Source of the DNA: Rhodoferax sp.
GTDB taxonomy: Bacteria; Pseudomonadota; Gammaproteobacteria; Burkholderiales; Burkholderiaceae_C
Direction: 5' to 3'
DNA length: 64,000 nucleotides
Assembly: GCA_030685025.1 (NCBI GenBank)
Contig: JAUXWC010000205.1
Coordinates: 1-64,000, forward strand
Shown: positions 46,194 to 54,622 of the stretch, piece after piece
Layout of the letters: each line of letters begins with the position of its first letter
Position numbering within the stretch: position 1 is the stretch's first letter
Program-made: the position numbers and the translations under genes
The notes under the pieces: generated by a model
What the model was told of the DNA's origin: nothing
The model's input: only the letters and a program-made list of their open reading frames with translations
Databases searched by the model: none

Positions 46194-46215
46194 AAAATGT
46201 AAACCTTTACATTTT
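46194..46215 (+). promoter_or_regulatory. Palindromic operator (probable LacI-family site)
   Basis: Perfect inverted repeat: AAAATGTAAA, two C, TTTACATTTT. The arms are 10 nt. It overlaps the predicted transcription start and lies 64 nt before the regulator gene, so autoregulation is likely. The CC centre deviates from the CG centre usual for LacI/GalR sites. Confidence 0.65.
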
Positions 46216-46278
46216 GTCGTGATTGGCCCGATTGCGGTGCCGATGGCGTCTTGAAGACCTGACACAAGAGGGGCTGAC

Positions 46279-47319
46279 ATGGCGATAACAATCAAGGATG
46301 TGGCGCGCGAGGCCAATGTTTCGGTCGCCACGGTTTCGCGCGCGCTCAATGGCTTGTCCACAGTCACGGACAAGACCCGCGCACGGGTCATGAAGATTGC
46401 GGCGGAGATGAACTTCGTGCCGTCCAGCGCCGCGCGCAGCTTGATCTCCCGGCGCACCCAGACTATTGGCGCCTTGTTGCCGGATTTGCACGGCGAGTTC
46501 TTCTCCGAGCTGATTCGGGGCATCGACCAGGCGGCACGTGCGCATGGGCTGCACTTGTTGTTGTCCAGTATTCGGGGCGATGCGGCAGAGGCAGCGGCGG
46601 CCATGAAGTCTCTGCATGGTCGCGTCGACGGGCTGTTGGTGATGTCGCCCCACGCCGATGCGGCGTTTTTGGACAAGAACCTGCCCAAGGACATACCGGC
46701 CGTGTTGATGAACAGCCGCATCGGCGGCGGTTTTCCTTCTTTCAGCGTCGACAACTACGGCGGTTCGGTGGCGATGATGCGCCACCTGGTGGCGCGCGGA
46801 CACCAGCACATCGCCTTGATTGCCGGGCCGGAACACAACTTTGAAGCACAAGAGCGTTTGCGTGGCTACCGCGACATCATGGCGCAGTTGGTGCCCGATA
46901 CCGAAGAGTTGGTCTTGCAGGGCGACTTTTCAGAAGAGTCGGGCTGGCGCGCTGGCAGCCAGGTCCTGGCCCTGGCACAGCGCCCGACGGCGGTGTTTGC
47001 CGCCAACGACATGATGGCAATTGGTTGCCTGTTTGCCCTGAACGAGGCTGGCGTGAAAGTGCCCAACGAGATCGCCTTGGCCGGCTTCGACGATATCCCC
47101 ATGGCCCGGTTTGTGTCGCCCCCCCTGACAACGGTGCGTGTGCGCATCGCCGAGCTGGGCTCCATGGCGCTGGAACGGTTGGCCATGGGCATTGAGCATC
47201 CCGAGCGTATGTCGGCATCGCCGCAGACCTTGCGTAGCGAGTTGGTGGTTCGGAGTTCCTGCGGGCGCGCGCCGGAGGGGCTGGTATTGGTCGGTTCAAC
47301 AAAGTCAAGTTCATCGTGA
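46279..47319 (+). CDS. LacI family transcriptional regulator
   Basis: 346 aa. N-terminal HTH and hinge: ITIKDVAREANVSVATVSRALNGLSTVTDKTRARVMKIAAEMNFVPSSAARSL. Periplasmic-binding-like sensor domain: TIGALLPDLHGEFFSELIRGIDQAARAHGLHLL ... AVFAANDMMAIGCLFALNEAGVKVPNEIALAGFDDIPMARFVSPPLTTVRV. It is the first gene of a locus whose TonB receptor begins 20 nt later. The perfect palindrome just upstream is its likely operator. The inducer is probably a gluco-oligosaccharide from the pathway, by inference. Confidence 0.95.
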   Translation: MAITIKDVAREANVSVATVSRALNGLSTVTDKTRARVMKIAAEMNFVPSSAARSLISRRTQTIGALLPDLHGEFFSELIRGIDQAARAHGLHLLLSSIRGDAAEAAAAMKSLHGRVDGLLVMSPHADAAFLDKNLPKDIPAVLMNSRIGGGFPSFSVDNYGGSVAMMRHLVARGHQHIALIAGPEHNFEAQERLRGYRDIMAQLVPDTEELVLQGDFSEESGWRAGSQVLALAQRPTAVFAANDMMAIGCLFALNEAGVKVPNEIALAGFDDIPMARFVSPPLTTVRVRIAELGSMALERLAMGIEHPERMSASPQTLRSELVVRSSCGRAPEGLVLVGSTKSSSS

Positions 47320-47338
47320 CATCAACAGGAGAAGAATA

Positions 47339-50266
47339 GTGAGACAACATTGCAAGATGCATAACTTCAGCAAGACCCTCATCGCCGGCCTGATCACGGG
47401 CGGTGCCTTGCTGTCACAACCGGTGCTGGCGCAACTGAGCACAGCCACCATTCGTGGGCAGATCACCCAGGGCGGCGCGCCGTCCACTGCGGCGGTGCAG
47501 ATTGTGGCCACCAACAAGGCCACTGGCGCCAGCCACCGTGCGACGGTGCGGCCGGACGGCAGTTATGTGCTGCCTGGCCTGGCACCAGGAAGTTACGACA
47601 TCAGTGTGGTCGGCTCCGCGCAAAAGGGTCAAGAGGTGACGGTACAGGTGGGAGAAACCGCTTCGGTTGATCTTGCTTTGTCAACCGGTGCCACCACCAC
47701 CACAGCCACCTTGCCCTCGGTACAAATTGTCGGGTCCTTGCAGCGCAAGGATGTCAAGAGCTCCGAGGTCGGCACAAGCGTGTCACGCCAGCAGATCGAG
47801 AGCCTGCCGCAGGTCACACGCAACTTCCTGGCGTTTGCCGATTTGGCACCGGGCGTGCGCTTCAATGTGGATCCGGCCACTGGTCAAGTCAAGCTGCAGG
47901 GCGGGGCGCAAAACCAGGACAACGTCAACGTCTTCATCGACGGCGTGAGTCAGAAGAACTACATCCTGCGTGGTGGCATCTCGGGATTGGATTCCTCGCG
48001 CGGCAACCCGTTCCCGCAGTCGGCGATTGCCGAGTACAAGGTAATCGGCCAGAACTACAAGGCCGAGTTCGATCAGGTCTCCAGCGCCGCCATCACGGCG
48101 GTCACCAAGACTGGCGGCAATGAGTTGCACGGTGAGGTGTTCTGGGACCACACGGGCTCCAACCTGACCGCCTATAACCCGGGCGAGAAGAAGAACAAAG
48201 TCAATGGGTCCGACCGCGCCAAGTTCAGCCAGGACCAATACGGATTCAGTCTGGGCGGCCCGATCAAACAGGATGTGGCGCATTTCTTTGTGTCCTACGA
48301 AGGCAAGGACAATGGTTCTCCGCGCAATGTGGGCCTCGCCTCGGTGGCGTCGCTCCTGCCCAATGCGGGGCTGGTGCCATCGTTCATTGGTATGCAAGGC
48401 TCCCACAACCAGACCTTCCGAGAGAACCTGCTGTTCGCAAAAGTCGACGTGGAACTGTCACCGGATTCCCGGCTAGACGTCAGCACTCGGCTGCGCCGAG
48501 AGCGCGATTTGGTTGCGGAGGACACACGGCTGAGCGCGCCAGGCAACGATAAAAACCGTGCCAACGATGAGACCCGGTTTGATGTGAAACACGAGTGGAC
48601 CCGCAACGACCTGTTCAATGAAGCCCGTTTTGGCTACGAGAACTACACGTGGAATCCGCATTCGGCGATCGATGCACCCGAGATCAAGTACTTCATCTCG
48701 CCCACTAACTCGGTACAGGACAAGCGGGAGTTCATCTGGGTTGGCGGTTCGCCCGATGCACAGCGTCGCGAGCAAAAAGGCTTATTGTTTCAGGATGACT
48801 TGACCTTCACCGGCTTGTCCGGGCACACCGTCAAGGGTGGTGCGAAATACAAACAGTCCACCTTTAACCTGTCGGGCACGGCTCGCAGTGTGGATATCTT
48901 GCAGAAGCTCATCAGCAACACGACCGGGCAGCCCATCGTGGGCTTGGACAGCAGCAATCCGACCGCCGACTACTTTCGCAGGGAGGCCGCGCTGCCAGCC
49001 GTGCCGGTGAATTACAAGAACAACCAATTTGGGATGTATTTGCAGGACGACTGGAGTGTGTCGAAGCGGCTGGAGCTGAACCTGGGCGTGCGCTGGGATT
49101 ACGAGTCCAACATGCTCAACAACCAGTACGCCACGCCGGCCGATCGTGTCGCGGCCATCAACGCGCTGGACAAGCCTCGCTACGGCATGACGCCACCGGC
49201 CGGCCAGACCTACCGCCAGTCGCTGGCCAAGGGTGGCGTCAACATTGACGACTACATCAGCACCGGTTCGAGTCGCAAGGCGTTCACAGGGGCAATTGCT
49301 CCGAGGTTGGGTTTGTCGTTCGATATCAGGGGCGACAAGGAAACCGTGATCTTCGCCGGTGTCGGCCGATCGTATGACCGCACCATGGCCAACCACGCAC
49401 TGGACGAACTTCAGAAGAACGCCGTGCCCGGCGGTGAAATATGGATGATTCGTAATGACTTCAAGATGCCGTTCTCGGATCAATTCAGCGCCGGGTTGCG
49501 TCAGGCCGTGGGGGCGTGGAACACCGAAGTCGGTGCCACTTATTCGCATGCCAAGAACCAGTTCAATTGGTTTGGTGGTAACCGCGATGCCAACGGTGGC
49601 TGGGCCAATCAGAGTCCGATCGATCCCTTGTGGGGCGGGCCAGACGGCTACGGCACTTTGATACTGGGCGACTTCATCAGCCAGGCTAAGACGCAAACGG
49701 TCTACCTCAAGGCTGATAAACCCTACACCCGCAGCTCGGGTTGGGGCTTTGGCGTGACCTACACCTACAGCGAGGCCAAGACCACCAACAAGGAGTGGAC
49801 CAACGACATCTTCAATTGGACCTATGGCCGCTCCACGTCGGGCTGGAACCCTTCCAAGGACGTTGAACGGCATCGGGTGGTGGCGAATGCAACGACCGAT
49901 GGCCTGCTGCCGTGGGGTTTGATGGTGTCTGGCAAGCTGACGGTCGGCTCTGGCTTGCCGTACCGCATCACAAGTTGCGCTGCGGGCTGGGACAAGTGCG
50001 TCTCGGTCAAGGGCGACGGCGGTGCGTTTCGTCAACTTGATCTTGGTGTGAGCAAGGACGTCGTCCTCGGAACCGGCAAACTCGCCTTCAGGCTCGATGT
50101 CATCAATCTGTTCAACACCGTCAACTTCGGCAGCTACGACGATTGGGGTGGTGGACCGGGCAATCCGCAGAACTGGGTAGGTGGCGACAATGCCAATCTG
50201 GGTGTGCCGGGCGGTGTGTCGGGTCCGATGCGCACAGTCAAACTGTCGATGAAATACGCGTTCTAG
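47339..50266 (+). CDS. Oar-like TonB-dependent receptor with N-terminal carboxypeptidase-regulatory-like domain
   Basis: 975 aa from a GTG at 47339, chosen because AGGAGAA lies 5 nt upstream; the ATG at 47357 is 25 nt from that site. Signal peptide TLIAGLITGGALLSQPVLAQ. N-terminal domain: ATIRGQITQGGAPSTAAVQIVATNKATGASHRATVRPDGSYVLPGLAPGSYDISVVG. Plug: VGTSVSRQQIESLPQVTRNFLAFADLAPGVRF ... QDNVNVFIDGVSQKNYILRGG ... FPQSAIAEYKVIGQNYKAEFDQVSSAAITAVTKTGGNELHG. Ends MRTVKLSMKYAF (barrel-end aromatic). It should import oligosaccharides across the outer membrane. An IS200-type element follows 13 nt after the stop. Confidence 0.93.
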   Translation: MRQHCKMHNFSKTLIAGLITGGALLSQPVLAQLSTATIRGQITQGGAPSTAAVQIVATNKATGASHRATVRPDGSYVLPGLAPGSYDISVVGSAQKGQEVTVQVGETASVDLALSTGATTTTATLPSVQIVGSLQRKDVKSSEVGTSVSRQQIESLPQVTRNFLAFADLAPGVRFNVDPATGQVKLQGGAQNQDNVNVFIDGVSQKNYILRGGISGLDSSRGNPFPQSAIAEYKVIGQNYKAEFDQVSSAAITAVTKTGGNELHGEVFWDHTGSNLTAYNPGEKKNKVNGSDRAKFSQDQYGFSLGGPIKQDVAHFFVSYEGKDNGSPRNVGLASVASLLPNAGLVPSFIGMQGSHNQTFRENLLFAKVDVELSPDSRLDVSTRLRRERDLVAEDTRLSAPGNDKNRANDETRFDVKHEWTRNDLFNEARFGYENYTWNPHSAIDAPEIKYFISPTNSVQDKREFIWVGGSPDAQRREQKGLLFQDDLTFTGLSGHTVKGGAKYKQSTFNLSGTARSVDILQKLISNTTGQPIVGLDSSNPTADYFRREAALPAVPVNYKNNQFGMYLQDDWSVSKRLELNLGVRWDYESNMLNNQYATPADRVAAINALDKPRYGMTPPAGQTYRQSLAKGGVNIDDYISTGSSRKAFTGAIAPRLGLSFDIRGDKETVIFAGVGRSYDRTMANHALDELQKNAVPGGEIWMIRNDFKMPFSDQFSAGLRQAVGAWNTEVGATYSHAKNQFNWFGGNRDANGGWANQSPIDPLWGGPDGYGTLILGDFISQAKTQTVYLKADKPYTRSSGWGFGVTYTYSEAKTTNKEWTNDIFNWTYGRSTSGWNPSKDVERHRVVANATTDGLLPWGLMVSGKLTVGSGLPYRITSCAAGWDKCVSVKGDGGAFRQLDLGVSKDVVLGTGKLAFRLDVINLFNTVNFGSYDDWGGGPGNPQNWVGGDNANLGVPGGVSGPMRTVKLSMKYAF

Positions 50267-50280
50267 TCAGTCGGGAGACC

Positions 50281-50297
50281 CCCCGGCTTTGCCGGGG
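50281..50297. repeat. Left-end hairpin of the IS200-type element
   Basis: CCCCGGC-TTT-GCCGGGG, 7-bp perfect stem 14 nt after the receptor stop. The right end carries the same core with one more pair. It may act as a transposase-recognised end and also attenuate transcription from the receptor gene. Confidence 0.7.
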
Positions 50298-50389
50298 TGG
50301 CAGTAGAAGTTTGACGTATGCGTAGGTGAGGGCGTCCATCGCAGAAACTACCAATCGTGAGCCGCCAAGCAAACGAAAGGAGAAACTGG

Positions 50390-50821
50390 ATGGACAAGAT
50401 AGATAGCCTAAATCACACGAAGTGGGACTGCAAGTACCACGTGGTGTTCATACCCAAGTGTCGCAGGAAGTCGCTGTACGGGCAGTTGCGTGAACACCTT
50501 GGGGCGGTGTTTCGCACGCTGGCGCAGCACAAGGAGAGTCGAATTGAGGAGGGGCATTTGATGCCCGATCACGTGCACATGATGATCGCGATACCGCCCA
50601 AGTACGCGGTGTGCAACGTGGTGGGGTACATCAAGGGCAAAAGCGCGATTCATCTGGCGCGGGTGTACGGCGAGCGCAAGAGGAACTTTGTCGGGCAGCA
50701 CTTCTGGGCGCGAGGGTACTTTGTCTCAACCGTAGGCCGAGACGAGGACGTGATTCGAAACTCCATCCGGCACCAGGAGCAAGAAGACGAAAGACTGGAA
50801 CAGCTCGGGCTGTGGAGATAA
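50390..50821 (+). CDS. tnpA: IS200/IS605-type transposase, catalytic Tyr replaced by Ser
   Basis: 143 aa from ATG 50390 with AAAGGAG 8 nt upstream (a GTG at 50357 is less likely). WDCKYHVVFIPKCRRKSLYG and the HUH motif His-Val-His at residues 61-63 (MPDHVHMMIAIPPK), then GYIKGKSAIHLARVYG and HFWARGYFVSTVG match IS200 TnpA. In E. coli IS200 the catalytic Tyr sits in a DYIKHQ helix; here the aligned sequence is IRNSIRHQEQED, with Ser125 (codon TCC, 50762-50764; Tyr would be TAC). The protein otherwise looks full length, so I infer loss of nuclease activity. Confidence 0.85.
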   Translation: MDKIDSLNHTKWDCKYHVVFIPKCRRKSLYGQLREHLGAVFRTLAQHKESRIEEGHLMPDHVHMMIAIPPKYAVCNVVGYIKGKSAIHLARVYGERKRNFVGQHFWARGYFVSTVGRDEDVIRNSIRHQEQEDERLEQLGLWR

Positions 50822-50905
50822 GTTGCCACCGTTTCGGTGGCGCCAAGAGTTGGGGCCGCGTTAGCGACCCCGTTTAGCCGCTTTGAGCGGCTCACAATTT
50901 GAAAG

Positions 50906-50924
50906 CCCCCGGCTTTGCCGGGGG
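50906..50924. repeat. Right-end hairpin of the IS200-type element
   Basis: CCCCCGGC-TTT-GCCGGGGG, 8-bp perfect stem, only 13 nt before the ATG of the next gene. It would fold in the leader of that gene's mRNA. Confidence 0.7.
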
Positions 50925-50937
50925 ATGGTTACTTGCC

Positions 50938-52458
50938 ATGATCGTTCACTCTCGTTGGCGTTCGTTTCCCGATGCGCTGGTTGCGGCGCTGCAGCTTGGC
51001 TTACTCAGTGTGTGCCTGGTCGCTTGTTCTGGGCCAAGTCGCCCGCCGGGCAGCCATGCGACGCAAGCAGCGCCGCACACGACTGCGGCGCGAGTGCCAC
51101 CACCGATGGTGTCGCCCGCGCCGCCCTTGCCGCCCTTGTTCGACGATTTGCAAAGGCGCAGTTTCGATTATTTTTGGGAGACTACCAATCCCTCCAATGG
51201 ATTGGTACCGGATCGTTGGCCCAATCCGCCGTTTGCCAGCATTGCCTCGGTTGGCTTCGCGTTGACGGCTTACCCGGTGGGCGTCGAGCGGGGCTACATT
51301 TCGCGCGCTCAGGCGCGTGCGCGCACGCTGGCCACGGCACGCTTTTTTCGAGATGCTCCCCAGGGGCCCGAGGCGACCGGTAAGGCCGGGTACAAGGGAT
51401 TTTTCTACCATTTTCTGGATATGAACACGGGGGCCCGGTTCGACAAGACGGAACTGTCAACGGTCGATACCTCCTTGCTGTTGGCTGGCCTGCTGTTTGC
51501 CCAGGCCTACTTTGACGGGGCCGATCCCGAGGAGGGCGAAATTCGCACCGCCGTAGACACCATCGCCACGCGCATCGACTGGGCTTGGGCGCAGCAGAAT
51601 CGCCCGCCGCGCATTACGCTGGGATGGCATCCCGAGACTGGTTTCATCCCGCATGACTGGGTTGGCTACAACGAGGCCATGCTGGTGGTGCTGATGGGAC
51701 TGGGTGCACCCAACAAACCCTTGGCGCCATCGGCCTGGACCGACTTGACCGCCACTTACGGCGCGAGCTGGAGCCGGACCCAGGGTTACGACTACCTGAA
51801 TTTTCAGGCCATGTTTGCACACCAGTACACCCACCAGTGGGTTGACTTTCGGGGTATTCAGGACCCCTACATCCAGGCCAAGGGAATCGACTACTTTGAG
51901 AACAGCCGTCGTGCCACTTATGCCCAGCAGGCCTATGCCAAGGTCAACCCGATGCGCTGGAAGGGTTACGGCGAAAACGTCTGGGGCATCACCGCCAGCG
52001 ACGGTCCGGGGGACCTTAACGTGCCCGACTTCGCTGGCGAGTTGCGTCAATTCAAAGACTATTATTCGCGCGGCGTGGGGCTGCCTCATCCGTTTGACGA
52101 TGGCACCCTGGCACCCACGGCGGCGGCGGCGTCATTGCCGTTTGCGCCGGAGCTGGTGATTCCTGCCGTCGAGGAAATGCACCAGAAGTACGGCCATGTC
52201 ATCTATGCAAAGTATGGTTTCCTGGATGCCTTCAACCCGAGTTTTGTCAACACCCAAGTCAAGCTGAGCGACGGGCGCGTGGCCCCCGGTTTTGGTTGGG
52301 TGGCGACCGACTACCTGGGCATCGACCAAGGCCCGATCGTGGCCATGATCGAAAACTACCGCAGTGAGCTGGTCTGGCGCACCATGCGCAAGAGCCCCTA
52401 TCTGCGCCGCGCCTTGGAACGTGCCGGATTCACTGGCGGCTGGTTGACTGCGCAATGA
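50938..52458 (+). CDS. GH144/COG5368-type glucoamylase-like lipoprotein (probable endo-beta-1,2-glucanase)
   Basis: 506 aa. Lipoprotein signal: AALQLGLLSVCLVACSG, lipobox LVAC with Cys30, then a Pro-rich linker. The domain starts LFDDLQRRSFDYFWETTNPSNGLVPDRWPNPPFASIASVGFALTAYPVGVERGYISRAQA and contains GWHPETGFIPHDWVGYNEAMLVVLMGLG, FAHQYTHQWVDFRGIQDPY, GYGENVWGITASDGPGDLNVP and YGFLDAFNP. This is the PF10091/COG5368 pattern; characterised GH144 members are endo-beta-1,2-glucanases. Similar domains occur in cyclic beta-1,2-glucan synthases. No ribosome site of quality precedes the ATG, only IS-end sequence. It is coupled by a 4-nt overlap to the next gene. Confidence 0.85.
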   Translation: MIVHSRWRSFPDALVAALQLGLLSVCLVACSGPSRPPGSHATQAAPHTTAARVPPPMVSPAPPLPPLFDDLQRRSFDYFWETTNPSNGLVPDRWPNPPFASIASVGFALTAYPVGVERGYISRAQARARTLATARFFRDAPQGPEATGKAGYKGFFYHFLDMNTGARFDKTELSTVDTSLLLAGLLFAQAYFDGADPEEGEIRTAVDTIATRIDWAWAQQNRPPRITLGWHPETGFIPHDWVGYNEAMLVVLMGLGAPNKPLAPSAWTDLTATYGASWSRTQGYDYLNFQAMFAHQYTHQWVDFRGIQDPYIQAKGIDYFENSRRATYAQQAYAKVNPMRWKGYGENVWGITASDGPGDLNVPDFAGELRQFKDYYSRGVGLPHPFDDGTLAPTAAAASLPFAPELVIPAVEEMHQKYGHVIYAKYGFLDAFNPSFVNTQVKLSDGRVAPGFGWVATDYLGIDQGPIVAMIENYRSELVWRTMRKSPYLRRALERAGFTGGWLTAQ

Positions 52459-53747
52459 GGCTTCGCGCGACTCATCGCAACATCGGTCGCTGGTTGCGGC
52501 TGCTTGGTTTGGGGTGCTTGTTGGGTTTGGTGGCATGTGCGCCGAAGCCCCAAACCGTGACCTTCTGGGCCATGGGCCGCGAGGGCGAGGTGGTGACTGA
52601 ACTGATGCCCGAATTCGAACGGCTGCACCCCGGCACCAAAGTGGTGGTACAGCAGTTGCCCTGGTCCGCTGCCCACGAAAAGTTGTTGACCGCGTTTGCC
52701 GGCGACGCCACACCGGATGTAGCGCAGCTCGGCAACACCTGGATTCCGGAAATGGCCGCCTTGCGCGCGCTGGAGCCCTTGCAGCCCTACATTGCTGCGT
52801 CCAGTGTGATCGCACAGGCAGATTATTTCCCCGGCATCTGGGATACCAATGTCATGGATGCCGCCGTCTACGGCGTGCCTTGGTACGTGGACACGCGGGT
52901 GCTGTTCTACCGCAAGGATTTGCTGGCGCAAGCTGGCTTCAACGCGCCACCCATCACCTGGGACGATTGGCGGCGCATGTTGGCCGCAATCAAGGCCAAG
53001 GTAGGGGCCGAGCGGTATGCCGTTTTGTTGCCGGTCAATGAGTTCGACCCACTGCTGGTGCTGGGCTTGCAGCAGAGCGCGCCACTGTTGCGCGAGGACG
53101 GCCGTTGGGGCAACTTCCGAAGCGCGGACTTTCGGCGCGCACTGTCGTTTTACCGCGAGATGTTTGAGCGTGCTTGGGCACCGCCCATGACCAATAACCA
53201 GATCGCCAACTTATGGACCGAGTTTGGTCGCGGCTACTTTTCGTTTTACATCTCGGGGCCATGGAACATTGGTGAGTTCAAGCGGCGCTTGCCGCCAGAG
53301 CAGCAGGCTAACTGGATGACTGCGCCCATGCCGGGACCAGACGGGCCAGGCAGGTCCACGGCTGGAGGAGCCAGCCTGGTGGTGTTCAAGGCGTCGAAAC
53401 ACAAACAACAGGCCTGGCAATTGGTGGAGTACCTCTCCAGCCCGGCGGTGCAAGCGCGTTTTCATGCGCTCACTGGCAATCTTCCGCCGCGCCGCTCGGT
53501 GTGGGAAACCCCGGCTTTGGCCAATGACGTGTACGCCCAGGCGTTTCGCGCCCAGTTGGAGCGGGCCGTGGCGACGCCGAAGGTGCCGGAGTGGGAGCGC
53601 ATTGCCACCGAAATGCAATTGCTGGCGGCCGAAGTGGTGCACGGCAAACTCAGCGTGGACGCTGCCGTGCAGGAGCTCGATCGCCGCGTGGACGCGTTCT
53701 TGGAAAAGCGTCGCTGGATGTTGACCCGGGGAGCAGCCAAACCGTGA
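52455..53747 (+). CDS. ABC sugar transporter solute-binding lipoprotein (family 1)
   Basis: 430 aa. Lipoprotein signal WLRLLGLGCLLGLVACAP, lipobox LVAC with Cys28. The mature part, PQTVTFWAMGREGEVVTELMPEFERLHPGTKVVVQQLPWSAAHEKLLTAFAGDATPDVAQLGNTWIPEMAALRALEPL, is typical of SBP_bac_1 family oligosaccharide binders; SLVVFKASKHKQQAWQLVEYLSSP is the usual C-terminal segment. It overlaps the first permease gene (GTGA). In Listeria an SBP of the same class next to a GH94 phosphorylase binds beta-1,2-gluco-oligosaccharides; this one is inferred to do similarly. Confidence 0.92.
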   Translation: MRLRATHRNIGRWLRLLGLGCLLGLVACAPKPQTVTFWAMGREGEVVTELMPEFERLHPGTKVVVQQLPWSAAHEKLLTAFAGDATPDVAQLGNTWIPEMAALRALEPLQPYIAASSVIAQADYFPGIWDTNVMDAAVYGVPWYVDTRVLFYRKDLLAQAGFNAPPITWDDWRRMLAAIKAKVGAERYAVLLPVNEFDPLLVLGLQQSAPLLREDGRWGNFRSADFRRALSFYREMFERAWAPPMTNNQIANLWTEFGRGYFSFYISGPWNIGEFKRRLPPEQQANWMTAPMPGPDGPGRSTAGGASLVVFKASKHKQQAWQLVEYLSSPAVQARFHALTGNLPPRRSVWETPALANDVYAQAFRAQLERAVATPKVPEWERIATEMQLLAAEVVHGKLSVDAAVQELDRRVDAFLEKRRWMLTRGAAKP

Positions 53748-54622
53748 AGCTGCACCTCGCCGCTTGGGGCTTTGTGGGCCCAGCCCTGATCGCCATCGCG
53801 GTGTTTTTTGTGCTGCCGGTGTTGGCCGCATTGGCCCTGAGTCTGACCGACTTTGACCTGTACGCCCTGGCTGATCTGAACAACCTTCGCTTCGTGGCCC
53901 TGGACAACTACCTCGCCTTGCTAAAGAAGCCCTTGTTTTGGTTAGCCCTGGGCAACACCGCGTATTTTGTGGTGCTGGGTGTTCCGCTGTCGATTGCGGC
54001 GTCACTGGCCTGCGCCTTGCTGCTGCATTCCAAGTTAGCGCATTTCAAGCCTTTTTTTCGCACCGCCTTGTTTGCGCCAGTGGTGACCACCGTGGTCGCG
54101 GTGGCGGTAATCTGGCGTTATCTGTTTCACGTGCGCTACGGCTTGCTGAACTATGCCCTGGGTGGCTTGGGCATCGAGCCGATCGACTGGTTGGGCGATC
54201 CCCATTGGTCGATGCCAACCATCATCCTGTTTGCCGTGTGGAAGAACTTTGGCTACAACATGATTATTTTCCTGGCGTCCTTGCAAAGCATCCCGGAAGA
54301 ACTGTACGAGGCAGCGCGTTTGGACGGGGCGTCCGTGCCGCAGCAGTTTTGGCACATCACGACGCCGATGCTCGGCCCCACGCTGCTGATGGTGGGCATC
54401 CTGACCATGGCGGGCTACTTTCAGATGTTTGCCGAGCCCTACGTGATGACACAAGGTGGCCCCTTGCAAAGCACTTACAGCGTGTTGTACCTGATGTACG
54501 ACGAGGGCTTCAAGTGGTGGAACCTGGGCTTTGCCTCGGCGGTAGCCTTCGTGTTGTTCGCGCTGATGTTTGCCCTGACCAACGGCTTGTTGTGGTTCGC
54601 GCGGCGCAAGGGCGCACTGTGA
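53744..54622 (+). CDS. ABC sugar transporter permease 1 (MalF-like)
   Basis: 292 aa from a GTG overlapping the binding-protein stop. Six membrane segments, starting VGPALIAIAVFFVLPVLAALALSLTDFDLY. The EAA loop is IPEELYEAARLDGASVPQQFWHITTPMLGPT, which contacts the ATPase. No ATP-binding gene is present in this locus, so a shared MsmK/UgpC-type ATPase elsewhere must power it. Followed by the second permease with a GTGA overlap. Confidence 0.93.
   Translation: MKLHLAAWGFVGPALIAIAVFFVLPVLAALALSLTDFDLYALADLNNLRFVALDNYLALLKKPLFWLALGNTAYFVVLGVPLSIAASLACALLLHSKLAHFKPFFRTALFAPVVTTVVAVAVIWRYLFHVRYGLLNYALGGLGIEPIDWLGDPHWSMPTIILFAVWKNFGYNMIIFLASLQSIPEELYEAARLDGASVPQQFWHITTPMLGPTLLMVGILTMAGYFQMFAEPYVMTQGGPLQSTYSVLYLMYDEGFKWWNLGFASAVAFVLFALMFALTNGLLWFARRKGAL

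Larger units (their letters stand above)
45907..46278. other. Intergenic region upstream of the LacI regulator
   Basis: No gene. It contains the lacI-type promoter and palindrome (listed separately). ATTTGGCAGC occurs twice (46019-46028 and 46044-46053) without an obvious function. On the minus strand TATAGT (45949-45954) may be the -10 of the small exported gene, but the -35 is poor. Confidence 0.55.
50279..50930 (+). mobile_element. IS200-type insertion sequence (single tnpA)
   Basis: A single transposase gene (50390-50821) flanked by short hairpins with TTT loops: left 50281-50297 (7-bp stem CCCCGGC/GCCGGGG) and right 50906-50924 (8-bp stem CCCCCGGC/GCCGGGGG), plus GCCACCG/CGGTGGC at 50825-50841 and AGCCGC/GCGGCT at 50875-50890. 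No terminal inverted repeats or target duplication are expected for this family. The exact edges are uncertain by several bases. It separates the receptor from the lipoprotein gene starting at 50938. Confidence 0.85.

Noticed and set aside
48782..50035. Long antisense frame over the TonB receptor
   Set aside because: The receptor is continuous with clear plug and barrel segments; the reverse frame has no family-like features.
50938..52458. Starch-degrading glucoamylase
   Set aside because: The family name 'glucoamylase-like' is misleading: PF10091/COG5368 is unrelated to GH15, and characterised GH144 members cut beta-1,2-glucan.
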